Shown here: one piece after another, positions 47,955 through 59,128 of the stretch
Numbering within the stretch: position 1 is the stretch's first letter
Layout: each line of letters begins with the position of its first letter
From: Inonotus obliquus
Lineage: Eukaryota > Basidiomycota > Agaricomycetes > Hymenochaetales > Hymenochaetaceae
Assembly (NCBI GenBank): GCA_032164295.1
Contig: JAJHTX010000007.1
Span: forward strand, 682,001-746,000
Direction of reading: 5' to 3'
Length of the DNA: 64,000 nucleotides
Notes under the pieces: generated by a model
Seen by the model: the letters and a program-made list of their open reading frames with translations, nothing else
The model's database searches: none
Told to the model about the DNA's origin: nothing
Made by a program: the position numbers and the translations under genes

Positions 47955-49744
47955 ATGCCACTTTTTGCTCGATCCGATACCGTGTCCCTTGACCCCAGCG
48001 AGATTAAAGATTTTGTAGCGGAATGGCGTATCGATCAGTATTTTTCGGTCGCGACTGTTTCACTCCTCGTCTACGACTCCAGTAAGCAAAACAATCATAC
48101 ACTCGCGGCATGGGCTAACAATTCCACAGTTATAACATTTGATAAAGAAGTGAGAACGATCACCCAAATAGCGTATGCAAGCTGACGTTTCCAATCATCT
48201 AGGTCAAATATTTTTGGGTATATAGTTCAGATTCTTTCGCTTTTCATGCCTGCAGCGCTTACCAGAGACGACACAGAAAATCCCGAGGAGGCCAGTCGAT
48301 TTCATCTATTTTATTGTGAGTGATGCTCTCTGTGACGCTCCTCCGGTAGTGGAAATTCTGTAGAATCGCTATATTGGAATCCTTGGTGCTGCCGCCCAGC
48401 TCTACGGTAAGTCATTCGGAATTATGCATCTAGTTATGGAACTGAGAATTGAAAACCTCAAGCGGGATCATCGACTGCGACCCTTCCACTGTGAGTTTCT
48501 TGACATTATCTATATTTCGTCCCTGACCGATATTCGCCCAGATGTGAGTAGCTACTAGCTAGCATTAGATTCATACCAGCAAATCTGACGCACCTCAGGC
48601 AGATTTTCATTGTGGACGCACAACATTTCCAGTGAGCATTTTGCGCGAGCTAGTCGAATAGAATCTAACTGCGCAGAAGACTGGGTGATCATTATTTCGA
48701 TTGATTGTGCGTGATCCATGGGTTTCCTTCTGCCCCTCCTATAATTATCATGCGTACAGATATTCTAATGATCCGTGTGCTTGCGCTATACTCTCAAGGT
48801 AGGCATTGTCGATTAGGAGATATTCATCTCATCTTTGTACAGACAAGACACTGTCGATATGCCTGAAGACATTACTCGCATTGGAGGCCGCGTTCAAATT
48901 AGGACTGGTCATTTACTTGACTGTATTCGAGCGCCGTATGTCCTGTGCCTGGACTGTGCTGCAAGCGCTTACCTTCGTTCAGTCGCAGTTGGCGTATTCG
49001 CGAATATCTCAGTTTGTGCAGCAAGCACGTTTCCAGCATGGCAGCTGGGAATGGCCGATTGGTGAGTAATACGGAACAAGTAGAGTCGCTAGCTAAATCT
49101 GATCAGGTTAGTTCCGATGGCCTATGGATCTTTTCTCATGATCCTTGCGTTGTACAAGGCTGCGGAGTACTGGAGAATGTCTGCTGGTTTCAAGGGGTTT
49201 ATGCTCGTCAAGGTTCTCATAGAAGACCAGATTGTGTATTTCGTACTGTGTGTATCTCTTTCGTTCGCATATTCGTCAGCTGACGCAAATTTCAGCGCTA
49301 TTTGCTTCTCCGTGTTCTCCATTTTAACGCTCAAGCTGGCAATAACAAACGGCTTTCTGTATGAAGTTCTTAATCAAAACGGAAACCCGGAAGTTCTCTC
49401 TCTTCTTGGTAGCCGAATGCTTTTCAACCTCAAAGAAGCCGGAGAGCGGGGACAAAATGAAGGAACGAGTTACAGGACACTGTCGAGCACGATGAACGAA
49501 ATGGACTTTGTAGAACCTGTTAATCCTCAAAGGTATCATTTCTTTACATCCTCTTCGCAACTCGTGTCTGATATTAGTACAGGGAAAGCAATGCCACGCA
49601 CACTGGAAATGAAGTAGTTAGCGAGATGGACTTTTCTGATCCTCAAAGGTCAATTCATTTCTTGAACCTCCTTTTGCGACCAATGTCTGATACTTGTACA
49701 GGGAAAGCGGAGCGACGAACAGTGGAAGCGAACGAATGGCGTAA
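47955..49744 (+). CDS. DUF6533 seven-TM protein, copy G
   Basis: Intact with the same exon plan as copy F. Start MPLFARSDTVSLDPSEIKD at 47955, VAEWRIDQYFSVATVSLLVYD, ITFDKEVKYFW, RLPETTQKIPRRPVDFIYFI, NRYIGILGAAAQLY, microexon AT at 48542-48543 (others mostly GT), CRFSLWTHNIS, ILMIRVLALYSQ, LVPMAYGSFLMILALYKAA, LVKVLIEDQIVYFVL, GSRMLFNLKEAGERGQNEGT. Two tail exons: ESNATHTGNEVVSEMDFSDP, then ESGATNSGSERMA; TAA at 49742-49744. Second gene of the first 7.5 kb unit; its closest positional partner is copy I. Confidence 0.82.
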
Positions 49745-50622
49745 TATCATCTCGTCAATCAATCTATGCGTACTACAGATATTGGTATTATTTCTCTCGC
49801 GTCGACTCGAATTGTATCCAGACTATGATTGTGTTGCGATGTATTTATTCGCTCGTTGCCCTGTTCTATTTCTTTCTTTTGTGTATCGGAGCTGTGCTTC
49901 GCTTATTATGGATAGACATGACGTCCGTCGGTCTGTCTTGTTTGCTGTGGTTTCATTTCATTAGCGTGTACGCATACTACGCAATACGCAATACATGGTG
50001 TATAATTCACTAACCAAGATTGCTGTGCTAGCGGAGCCAAGGGCTTTAATTGACACCTGTATTCATATTACGAATGGGCCATTCCATGAGAATGTCTTGT
50101 TGGGTACGCAATACATGGTGTATAATTCACCTGTATTCATATTACGAATGGGCCATTCCATGAGCATGTCTTGTTGGGACTGTCTTTGAAGAATGGCACA
50201 TACAGGGTCATGGGAAACCACATCCCAAGGCGGAACCTGTTTATGGTCGGAATCACCGAGAGTATAGAAGGATATAAAGTAACTCGAAAACGCATCGCTT
50301 TCCTTGAATTGCTTGGGCCTGGTAGGGATATATGTATCATGTTGTTACGTGGTGAGGAGTAACTCACGTGAAATGGATGCCACCTGTGCTAGAGTCGGGA
50401 TGATCTATTCTATTTACGGCAGTCAATGCTAAACAAAACATCGGTCCGATCCAGCAGGTCCAATGTTCCGTTCGGCGTCACACGGACGTCACTCACATCA
50501 CACAAGTCACTACCCATACTTTGCTTTCAACTTGCTCACCGTAAAGTTTTGCTTTCTACACTTCCTTTCTCTCGTCGGTGGCCCCCATCCTCTCGCTTTG
50601 CACGATTGGAACCCATAGTAAA
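49745..50622. other. Gene G downstream flank and edge of second repeat unit
   Basis: The 3' flank holds a local partial tandem duplication (49986-50185). The stretch from about 50350 onward matches 42660 onward. No gene recognised. Confidence 0.45.
49986..50185 (+). repeat. Local partial tandem duplication
   Basis: ACGCAATACATGGTGTATAA occurs at 49986 and 50106, and ACCTGTATTCATATTACGAA at 50055 and about 50129. The second unit lacks about 44 bases present in the first. Confidence 0.8.
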
Positions 50623-51078
50623 ATGAGTGGAGATTGCAGCCGTTTGAAACGGCCTCTGCGGGCTTGGCTCCGCACGGAGGTAGCAGAGGTGGCCGTGTCA
50701 TCGCTTTGAGGTCACTGGCGCATAAACCCAATCCTCAAGTTCAAGCGTCAATCGTGTGCACGCACCAGAAGTTTATGGCTTTCAGAGAGGCTGACCGGTG
50801 GGCTGGTACATTGTCAGTACCTCCACTGGAAACTTGCGGACCTACTTTCGGTGAGCTGCCATTTATATTTATTTGAGAAAGGGTACTCCTGATCTGTCTA
50901 TAATCAGGTTGGACAGGTGAAATTGCTTGCGACGAATGCCTGGCCGGTGAGATCGGATAAATTTCGTAATACCGAAGGAGATCACACCGAATACAACCGC
51001 CTCCAGCTGTACTATCACGTCTTCATGACGAGAGGTATTCCAGAACGTCGACGAAGATCAGAAATATCGCAATCCAGG
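50623..51078 (+). pseudogene. Degenerate unknown gene, copy 2
   Basis: Counterpart of 42989-43552. The first exon is frameshifted (MSGDCSRLKRPLRAWLRTEV then an early stop). About 120 bases of the middle exon are deleted (after LSVPP at about 50825). The 3' part, however, reads better than copy 1: GDHTEYNRLQLYYHVFMTRG. Neither copy is whole. Confidence 0.5.
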
Positions 51079-51589
51079 TAGCAATCGTTCAGTAGCATCC
51101 TTCGTCTATCGTTTGTTCACGTGTTGTTCAACAGGTCCATTGTATTCTCGCCATCTATCTCTGTATAGGATCATGAAACCTCGAAAGACAATGGAAGTCC
51201 AGGTTTTAGTCCAGGAAGACATCGACATGGGTCACGCTTAAGAAGGCTATTGATGATTTGCGAAGAATTACATCGAGCGCGTGTGAGGGCACTCCAGATA
51301 CGATGGGCGCATGAGCATCAAGACGGTGAAGTTTACATAATATTCTTCCCCGTGAAAATAGGTCGGAATTGTTGGAATACCTCCATTCTGATATACGAAA
51401 CGATCCTCGGGAAAGTTGCGGCAGCTTGATAGATGCTGTACGTAAATAAGTCCATAGCTCGATTGTCCTGGGACGCAATAACCTGAGGCAGAAAGATACC
51501 GGGATACGAGGTTGGTCATCTCCTGCCTTATTCCTCGATGTTCTAGGGCTTCTAGAGCTTGAGATATGATCTCGCCTCTTCCGAATCAT
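51079..51589. other. Repeat-unit spacer, second copy
   Basis: Matches 43553-44039. No supported gene. Confidence 0.4.
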
Positions 51590-51960
51590 CCAGAGTCCAT
51601 AACAACTGGGCTATGATCATCTCGGTGGTAGATTATGTTTGCGCGATGACGGCCATATTGTGTAACATTGTAGGTTGGATCTCGTTTTGGCGACCATATA
51701 GATAGAGCTCACCTGCGACCTCAGGTCCCGCCGTTCTTCGCTACTTTGTTCGAATATCCTCATCATGCTCTCAACAATGTGAAAGTCTCATCCTTGCCAA
51801 CTCAACTCGCCACACACCGGGCACTGACCCTAAGTGCACATGACTAGGGACGGTACAGTGGATTTACTGCGCTGCTGAATTGTTGCTTCAGTCAACTCAT
51901 AAAGGGCGATGTCATTCATATCTACGGAAGAGAGGAGATGCAGAAAGCTAGGGTAGCATA
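51590..51960 (-). repeat. Divergent upstream module, copy at gene H
   Basis: Minus module starting MNDIALYELTEATIQQ near 51921, with QCPVCGELSW interrupted by stops before and after the CxxC pair. Confidence 0.5.
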
Positions 51961-52002
51961 GAAGGTAATATGACAATGAGTGAGTGGTGTCTTCGAAAAG
52001 GC

Positions 52003-52170
52003 CGGATCAGTAGGATGTTCTAAACTTCTCAACAGAGCCGATACGCATGTAGATACCTCATCAATCTTTGAAACACATCTCTTGTTGGGGAGTACATTGC
52101 AATAGCTACTCCGATCTTGTTTCCTTTATATCCTTGTAACTGCAATTATCAATCGCATATATAGATATTG
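52003..52170 (+). promoter_or_regulatory. Array promoter signature, gene H
   Basis: GGATCAGTAGGATGTTCTAA at about 52004 and CATATATAGATATTGTATGC near 52156. Confidence 0.65.
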
Positions 52171-52229
52171 TATGCTTCGCTTGAGTACCAAAGGTCCCGT
52201 CTACTCATTCAGTCCTTCCATTCCATTCC

Positions 52230-54018
52230 ATGTTGCTTTTCGCTCGATCCGGCACCGTCTCCATTGACCCCAGTGATCTCAAGGAAATTGTAGCGGAATG
52301 GCGTATCGCTCAGAAATTTCGGGTCGCGACTGTTGCACTCCTCGTCTACGATGCCAGTAAGCATGAAAATCCATACACTCACGTCATGGGCTGACAATAC
52401 CTCAGTTATAACTTTTGATAAAGAAGTGAGAACGAGCAAATGAATAGCTTATGCAAGCTGACCTTTCTCATCGTCTAGGTTAAATACTTTTGGGTATTTA
52501 GTTCGGATTCTTTCGCTCTTCATGCCTGCAGCGCTTACCAGAGACGACCCAGAAAATCCCGAGGAGGCCAGTAGATTTCGTCTATTTTATGGTGAGTGAT
52601 TCTCTCTGTGGCGCTCCTCCGGTAGTGGAAATTTTGTAGAATCGCTATATTGGAATCCTTGGTGCTGCCGCCCAGCTCTACGGTAAGTCATTCGGAATTA
52701 TGCATCTAGTCGTGGAATTGACACTTGTAACACTCAAGCGGGATCATTCACTGCGACCCTTCCACTGTGAGTTTCTCGGCACCATCTATATTACGCCACT
52801 GAACAATATTCCCCCAGGTGTGAGTGGCTAGTGCTGAAGTCACACCAGTAACGCTGACGCACCTCAGGCAACTTTTCGGCGTGGATGCAGACCATTGCTA
52901 GTAAGCATTCTTCGCGAGCCAGTCGAATGTAGTCTAACTGCACATAAGACTGGGTGATCATTATTTCGATTGATTGTGCGTGATCCGTGGTTTTCCTTCT
53001 GTCCTTCCTATAATTATCATGCGTACAGATATTCTAATGATCCGTGTGCTTGCGCTATACTCTCAAGGTATGCATCATGGATTGGAAGATATTCAGCTCA
53101 TCTTTGTACAGACAAGACACTATCGATATGCCTGAAGGCACTATTCGCATTGGAGGCCACGTTTAAATTAGGACTGGTCATTTACTTGACTATATTCGAT
53201 CACCGTATGTCCCGTGCCTGGACTGTGCTGCAAGCGCTTACCTTCGTTCAGTCGCAGTTGGCGTGTTTGCGAATATCTCACTTTGTGGAGAAACCTCTTT
53301 TCCAGCATGGAAGCTGATAATGGTCGATTGGTGAGTAATACGGAACAATTAGAACCGCTAGCTAAATCTGATCAGGTTGGTGCCGATGGCGTATGGAACC
53401 CTTCTCATGGTCCTCGCTCTGTACAAGGCTGCGGAGTACTGGAGAATATCTGCTGGTTTCAAGGGGTTCACGCTCGTCAGAGTTCTCATTGAAGACCAGA
53501 TTGTGTATTTCGTACTGTGAGTGTCTCTGTCGCTCGCGGTTCCGTTAGCTAACCATCTTCCAGAGCTATATCCTGCTCCGTATTCGCAGTTCTGGAGTCC
53601 AAACTGCAAATCTCAAACACCTTTCTCTCTGTAATACTTGATCAACTCGGAAACCCATCATTCCTCTGTCTTCTCGGCACTCGAATGCTTTTCAATCTGA
53701 AAGAAGCCGGAGAGCGGGGACAAAATGAAGGAACAAGTTACAGGACAGCTTCAAGGACGATGAGCGAAATGGACTTTGCAGAACCTGTCAATCCTCAAAC
53801 GTATTATTTCTTTACCTCCTCTTCGCAACTCGTGTCTGATATTCGTTCAGGGAAAGCGGAGCGACGCACACTGGAAGTGAAGTAATAAGCGAGATAGACT
53901 TTGCAGATCCTACTGATACTCAAAGGTCTTACTTCTTCATCTCATTCTTGTGACTAATGTCTGATACTTATACAGGGAACGCGGACCGACGAATAGTGGA
54001 GGCGAACAAGTGGCGTAA
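52230..54018 (+). CDS. DUF6533 seven-TM protein, copy H
   Basis: Intact with the exon plan of copy F. Start MLLFARSGTVSIDPSDL at 52230, VAEWRIAQKFRVATVALLVYD, ITFDKEVKYFW, RLPETTQKIPRRPVDFVYFM, NRYIGILGAAAQLY, microexon GT at 52818-52819, CNFSAWMQTIA, ILMIRVLALYSQ, KTLSICLKALFALEATFKL, LVPMAYGTLLMVLALYKAA, LVRVLIEDQIVYFVL, GTRMLFNLKEAGERGQNEGT (Ser to Thr in the usual GSR). Two tail exons ending GPTNSGGEQVA; TAA at 54016-54018. First gene of the second 7.5 kb unit. Confidence 0.82.
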
Positions 54019-54939
54019 ACCCACCTCGTCTTCCAATCTATGCGTACTACGGATATCGGTATAATTTCTCTTTAGGTCCTCTTGAATTCGGCTTGAATTG
54101 TACCCAGACTCCAGACTGTGTTTGCCATGATGTATTTATTTGCTATTTTCTCCGTCCTACTTATTTCACTCGTGTATCGGGAGTTTTCTTTCTCTTGTAT
54201 CTGGACGGGCGAAGTTCGTCAGTCCGCCTTGTTCGTTTTAGTTTATTTTTATTGGTGCGGTGCTCCGAACCTAAATTTATCCCATCCAGACAGACAGTTA
54301 CAATAGCACCACACATGTACTCGACTCAATGCAACCCATTTTCTCATAATTTATCCCATCCATCCAGACAGTTACAATAGCACCACACATGTACTCGACT
54401 CAATGCAACCCATTTTCTCATTGTTCTCAACGCTCTCGGCAGTTCAACCAAACACCAACTTATTCAACTTGAAGGTAATTTCAACATCCTTGAGACTACC
54501 AGCTACTTGTAATTCTTTGTTATTCAGTAGCTCAGTCTGGGTAGGTTTTGTATAGAAGGAAAACGTGGTTGTTGTGTCTCTTGAATGGATGACGTTGTAT
54601 TTTCTGATTTGTTCTGTTCAGCGGGACTCTCGGGATTATGTAAGAATAGCCGGTTGTTCTCCGAGTTGCCGGTGCTTTGAACTTGTGTCGAGAATACCTC
54701 CTTTCCTTCTGACATCCGAACATTAATCCGCAGGAAAGTTGCGGCATCTTGATAGATGCTGTACTTAAATGAGTCTATAGCTCGATTGACCTAGGACGGA
54801 GTAACCCTGAGGCAGAAGACCCTGGGATACGAGGTTGGTCGTCTCCTGCCTTGTACCTCGATGTTCTAGGACTTCCAGATGTCGAGATATGATCTCGCCT
54901 CCTCAGAATCACCTAAAACAACTGGGATATGAGCCTCGC
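54019..54939. other. Gene H downstream flank with short tandem repeat
   Basis: 3' flank similar to 46463-46900. It contains the 72 bp tandem duplication at 54275-54420. No gene. Confidence 0.45.
54275..54420 (+). repeat. 72 bp tandem duplication
   Basis: 54275-54346 and 54349-54420 are nearly identical (both ATTTATCCCATC...CATTTTCTCA). They differ only where CCAGACAGACAG became CCATCCAGACAG. Recent slippage or unequal exchange is likely. Confidence 0.9.
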
Positions 54940-55200
54940 GGTGGTAGACTATGTTTGCGTGACGACGGCCATCTTGTGTAACACCGGAGGTTGGATCTCG
55001 TTTCGGTGATCACATGGATAGAGCTCACCAGCGACCTCAGGTCCCGCCGTACGTCGCTGCTTCGTTCGTATCCTCTCATCATGTTCTTGACAATGTGAAA
55101 GTCTCATCCTTGCCAACTCAACTCGCCACATACCGGGCACTGACCCTAAGTGCACAAGACTAGGGACGGTACAGGAGGGGGAATGCTAAAAGCTAGTTTA
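54940..55200 (-). repeat. Divergent upstream module, truncated copy (gene I)
   Basis: Lacks the end that holds the ATG in the other copies (similarity stops after GACGGTACAG at about 55172), so no divergent product is possible here. Gene I still keeps its promoter signature. Confidence 0.55.
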
Positions 55201-55246
55201 GCATAGAAGGTAATATACAATGAGTGAGTGGTGTCCTCGGAAGGGC

Positions 55247-55410
55247 CGGATCAGTAGGACATTCTAAACTTCTCGACGGAGCCGATACGCATGCAAGATA
55301 CCTCGTGAAGTTTTGAAACACATCTCTTTTGGGGATTACACTGCAATAGCTACTTGGCGCATCGTTGTAACTGGTATTATCGACAGCATGCATAAATACT
55401 GTATGCTTCA
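55247..55410 (+). promoter_or_regulatory. Array promoter signature, gene I
   Basis: GGATCAGTAGGACATTCTAA at about 55247 and GCATGCATAAATACTGTATG at 55387-55406. Confidence 0.6.
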
Positions 55411-55455
55411 CTTTAGTACCAAAAGGCCCATCTACCCACTCAGTGCATCCACTCC

Positions 55456-57240
55456 ATGCCCCTTTTCGCTCGATCTGATACCCTTGACCCCAGCGAGATC
55501 AAAGCAATCGTATCGGAGTGGCGCATCGCTCAGGATTTTCAGGTCGCGATCGCCGCACTCCTCGTCTACGATGCCAGTAAGCAAAGCAATCCATACACTC
55601 GCGCCATGGGCTGACAATACTACAGTTATAACATTTGATAAAGTAGTGAAAACGAATAAATGAATAGCGTATGTAAGCTGACCTTTCTAATCGTCTAGGT
55701 TAAATATTTTTGGGTATTTATTTCAGATTCTTTCGCTTTTTCATGCCTCCAGCGCTTACCAGAGACGACCCAGAAACTCCCGCGGAGGCCGGTCGATTTC
55801 GTCTATTTTATGGTGAGTGATTCTCTCTGTGACGCTCCTCCGGTAGTGGGAATTCTGTAGAATCGCTATATTGGAATCCTTGGTGCTGCCGCCTTCCTCT
55901 ACGGTAAGTCATTCAGAATTATGCATCTAGTTATGGAACTGACAAATGAAAACCTCAAGCGGGATCATTCACTACGACCCTTCCACTGTGAGTTTCTCGG
56001 CACCATCTATATTTTGTCACTGATCACTATTTGTCCAGGTGTGAGTGGATAGTACTGAAGCCATATCAGAAAATCTGACGCACCTCAGGCAACTTTTCGG
56101 TGTGGACGCGGAACATCGCTAGTGAGCATTCTTCGCGTGCTAGTCGAATAGAGTCTAACTGCGCATGAGACTGGGTGATCATTATTTCGATTGATTGTGC
56201 GTGATCCATGGGTTTCCTTCTGCCTCTCCTACAAATATCATGCGTACAGATATTCTGATGATCCGTGTGCTTGCGCTATACTCTCAAGGTAGGCATCGTG
56301 GCCACGAAGATATTCAGCTCATCTTTGTACAGACAAGACACTGTCGATATGCCTGAAGGCACTATTCGCATTGGAGGCCGCGTTTAAATTAGGACTGGTC
56401 ATTTACTTGACTATTTTCGATCGCCGTATGTCCCGTGCCTGGACTGTGCTGCAAGTGCTTACCTTCATTCAGTCGCAGTTGGCGTGTTCGCGAATATCTC
56501 ACTTTGTGGAGAAATCACTTTTCCAGCATGGAAGCTGACAATGGTCGATTGGTGAGTAATACGAAACAATCAGAACCGCTAGCTAAATCTGATTAGGTTG
56601 GTGCCGTTGACGTATGGATCCCTTCTCATGGTCCTCGCTCTGTACAAGGCTGCGGAGTACTGGAGAATGTCTGCTGGTTTCAAGGGATTCGCACTCGTCA
56701 AGGTTCTTATCGAAGACCAGATTATTTATTTCGTACTGTGAGTGATTCTGTCACTCGCAGATCCGTCTGCTGACGCAATTTCCAGCGCTATCTCCTGCTC
56801 CGTGTTCGCCATTATGGGGTTTAAGCTGCAGATATCAAGCGGCTTCCTGTATGCAGTACTTGAGCAACTCGGAAACCCGTCGTTTCTCTCGCTTCTCGGA
56901 AGCAGAATGCTTTTCAATCTGAAAGAAGCTGGGGAGCGAGGACAAAATGAAGGAACAAGTTACAGGACACCGTCGGGGACAATGAGTTCGCTTGACTTTG
57001 CAGAACCTGGCAATCCCCAAACGTATTATCTCTCTATCTCCTCTTCGCAACTCGCATCTGATGTTCGTACAGGGACAGCGGGGCGACACATAGTGGAAGT
57101 GAAGTAATAAGCGAGATAGACTTTGCAGAACCTCTCAATACTCAAAGGTCTTGTTTCTTTATCTCATTCTTGCGACTAGTGTCTGATACTTATACAGGGA
57201 ACGCGGAGCGACGAATAGTGGAGGCGAACAAGTGACGTAA
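55456..57240 (+). CDS. DUF6533 seven-TM protein, copy I
   Basis: Intact with the exon plan of copy F. Start MPLFARSDTLDPSEIKA at 55456 (two residues shorter before LDPS than its relatives), VSEWRIAQDFQVAIAALLVYD, ITFDKVVKYFW-type exon with Glu to Val, RLPETTQKLPRRPVDFVYFM, NRYIGILGAAAFLY, microexon GT at 56039-56040, CNFSVWTRNIA, ILMIRVLALYSQ, LVPLTYGSLLMVLALYKAA, LVKVLIEDQIIYFVL, GSRMLFNLKEAGERGQNEGT. Two tail exons; TAA at 57238-57240. Second gene of the second 7.5 kb unit. Confidence 0.82.
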
Positions 57241-57850
57241 TCTCACCTCGGCATCCAATCTGCGCGTACTACAGATATTGGTATTATTTCTCTTAGGTCG
57301 ACTCGAATTGTATCCAGACTATGATTGTGTTGTGATGTATTTATTCGCTCGTTTCCCTGTCCTATTTCTTTCTTTTATGTATCGGAGTTGTGCTTCGCTT
57401 ATTATGGATAGACATGGAGTCCATCGGTCCGTCTTGTTCGCCATTTTTTCGATTTCATTAGCGTGTGCGCAATACACGATGTATAATTCACTCCTGTACT
57501 CATATTCCGAATGGGCCATTCCATGAGATTGTCTCGTTGGGACTGTCTCTGAAGAGTGGTACATACATGGTCATGGGAAACCACATGGCAAGGCGGAACA
57601 TGTTTGTTGTCGGAATCACAGAGAGTATAGAAGGGTATAAAGTAACTCGAGATCCCATCGCTTTACTCGAATTGCTTGGGCTTGGTAGGGGTATACATAT
57701 GTGTTATGCTGTTTTGTTCTGAAACTTGGTGTGGGAGGAGTAAATCACATAAAATGTATGCGTCTGAGCTAAGGACCTTGATACAAACAACTCTAAACAA
57801 AACATTGGCCCATGTCCCATGTTCCGTTCGATCACACAGATGTCACAGTT
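57241..57850. other. Gene I downstream flank and start of truncated third unit
   Basis: 57440-57720 parallels 50100-50340 (after gene G). 57730-57850 parallels the unit start at 50355-50500 (AAACAAAACAT-GG, ATGTTCCGTTCG). No gene. Confidence 0.5.
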
Positions 57851-58452
57851 TAGGGCTCCGCAGCGGATCGGATATCCCGGATAAGATACGCCGGATCCGC
57901 TATCCACCTGGATGTGGATGAGTTTTGGAGGGCAAATATCCGGGCGGATATATACACACGGAACCGGATATGACATTGGAAATCTGCCGTATCCACGCTT
58001 ATACAGCATCTACACTGGGGGGCTCAAGGATGACGAATCAATTGTGAAATGCATGGAATATGATTAGTCGAATGTCCCTCTAAAGAGCCAAAACCTTTCG
58101 TAAGACAGAGTTTGTGTTCCTTTCACTCGGTTTCCATGCCAATCGAAACCTAGAAAATGATTAGTCAGATGTTACTGCCAAGAATCAGGTTGGGTGACGG
58201 CGGGATTATACATTTGGACCTTCACCAATCACCATGTTGACCATTCGTTGACGTTGTGTTGTCCCAAAAGTACCGACGGCACTTCGTTATGTGCACGTTG
58301 AGGGTCCTGGGCCATTTTTTTGCTCTGTAAGTATACTATCAACCTTGGTCGCGGATATGCCGGATACGCCTTATAAGATACGCGCTGAACCGGATCTGAT
58401 AGCAGCCATGAAATATCCGTGCGTATCTTATAAGATACGCTGCGGAGCCCTA
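57851..58452. mobile_element. 602 bp TA-flanked inverted-repeat element (MITE-like)
   Basis: Ends are TAGGGCTCCGCAGCG (57851-57865) and its exact reverse complement (58438-58452), compatible with 13 bp terminal inverted repeats and a TA target duplication. No coding capacity. Inside are several GATACGCC/GGATATCC motifs and a perfect 20 bp palindrome GCGTATCTTATAAGATACGC at 58421-58440. TA target preference would fit Tc1/mariner-type mobilisation, but this is inference. It sits exactly between the start of the third repeat unit and pseudogene J. Confidence 0.75.
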
Positions 58453-58489
58453 GTGTCAGGGTCTCTGGCTAGTTCACTGTTCAATTCAG

Positions 58490-59128
58490 GTTAGTGCCGT
58501 TGGTGTATGGGACCCTTCTCATGGTCCTCGCTCTGTACAAGGCTGCGGAGTACTGGAGAATATCTACTGATTTCAAAGGGCTCATACTCGTCAAGGTTCT
58601 CATAGAAGACCAGATTGTGTATTTCGTGCTGTGCGTGTTTCTCTCGATTGCAGATTCGTAAGCCAACCGACTTTAAGTGTCATATCCTGCTCCGGATTCG
58701 CCGTATTGAGTTTCAAACTTCAGCTTTCAAATGTGTTTCTGTCCGGCGGGCTGACCCAGCTGGAAATCCGTCGTTTCTCTCTTCTTGGTAGCCGAATGCT
58801 TTTCAATCTAAAAGAAGCTGGAGCGGGGCCAGAATGAAGGGACAAGCTACAGGACACCGTCGAGGACGATGAGCGAGATGGACTTTGCAGAACCTGTTAA
58901 TCCTCAAAGGTATTATCTCTTTATCTCTCCTTCGCAACTCGTGTCTGAATTTTTTGCAGGGAAAGTGAAGTGACGCACAGTGGAAGTGAGCAAGCAAGCG
59001 AGATTGACTTTTCAGAACCTGTTAATCCTCAAAGGTCTTATTTTCCTTACCTCCGTTTTGCGACTCATGTCTGATACGTGTACAGGGGAAGCGGAGCGAC
59101 GCACAGCGGAAGCGAACAAGTGGCGTAA
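58490..59128 (+). pseudogene. DUF6533 remnant J (3' part only)
   Basis: Starts at a normal intron end (TTCAATTCAG) with the exon LVPLVYGTLLMVLALYKAA; everything upstream (start to TM4) is absent. The exon with SRMLFNLKEAG has lost five bases at GGAGAGCGG to GGAGCGG-like sequence (about 58830), shifting the frame. Two tail exons are still readable to TAA at 59126-59128. Five-prime truncation plus frameshift make it a pseudogene. Confidence 0.8.

Noticed and set aside
48925..49069. Frames reading MSCAWTVLQALTFVQSQLA in several DUF6533 copies
   Set aside because: This is read-through of the intron GTATGT...TTCAG between TM4 and TM5; in copies B and C the same stretch is not open or conserved.
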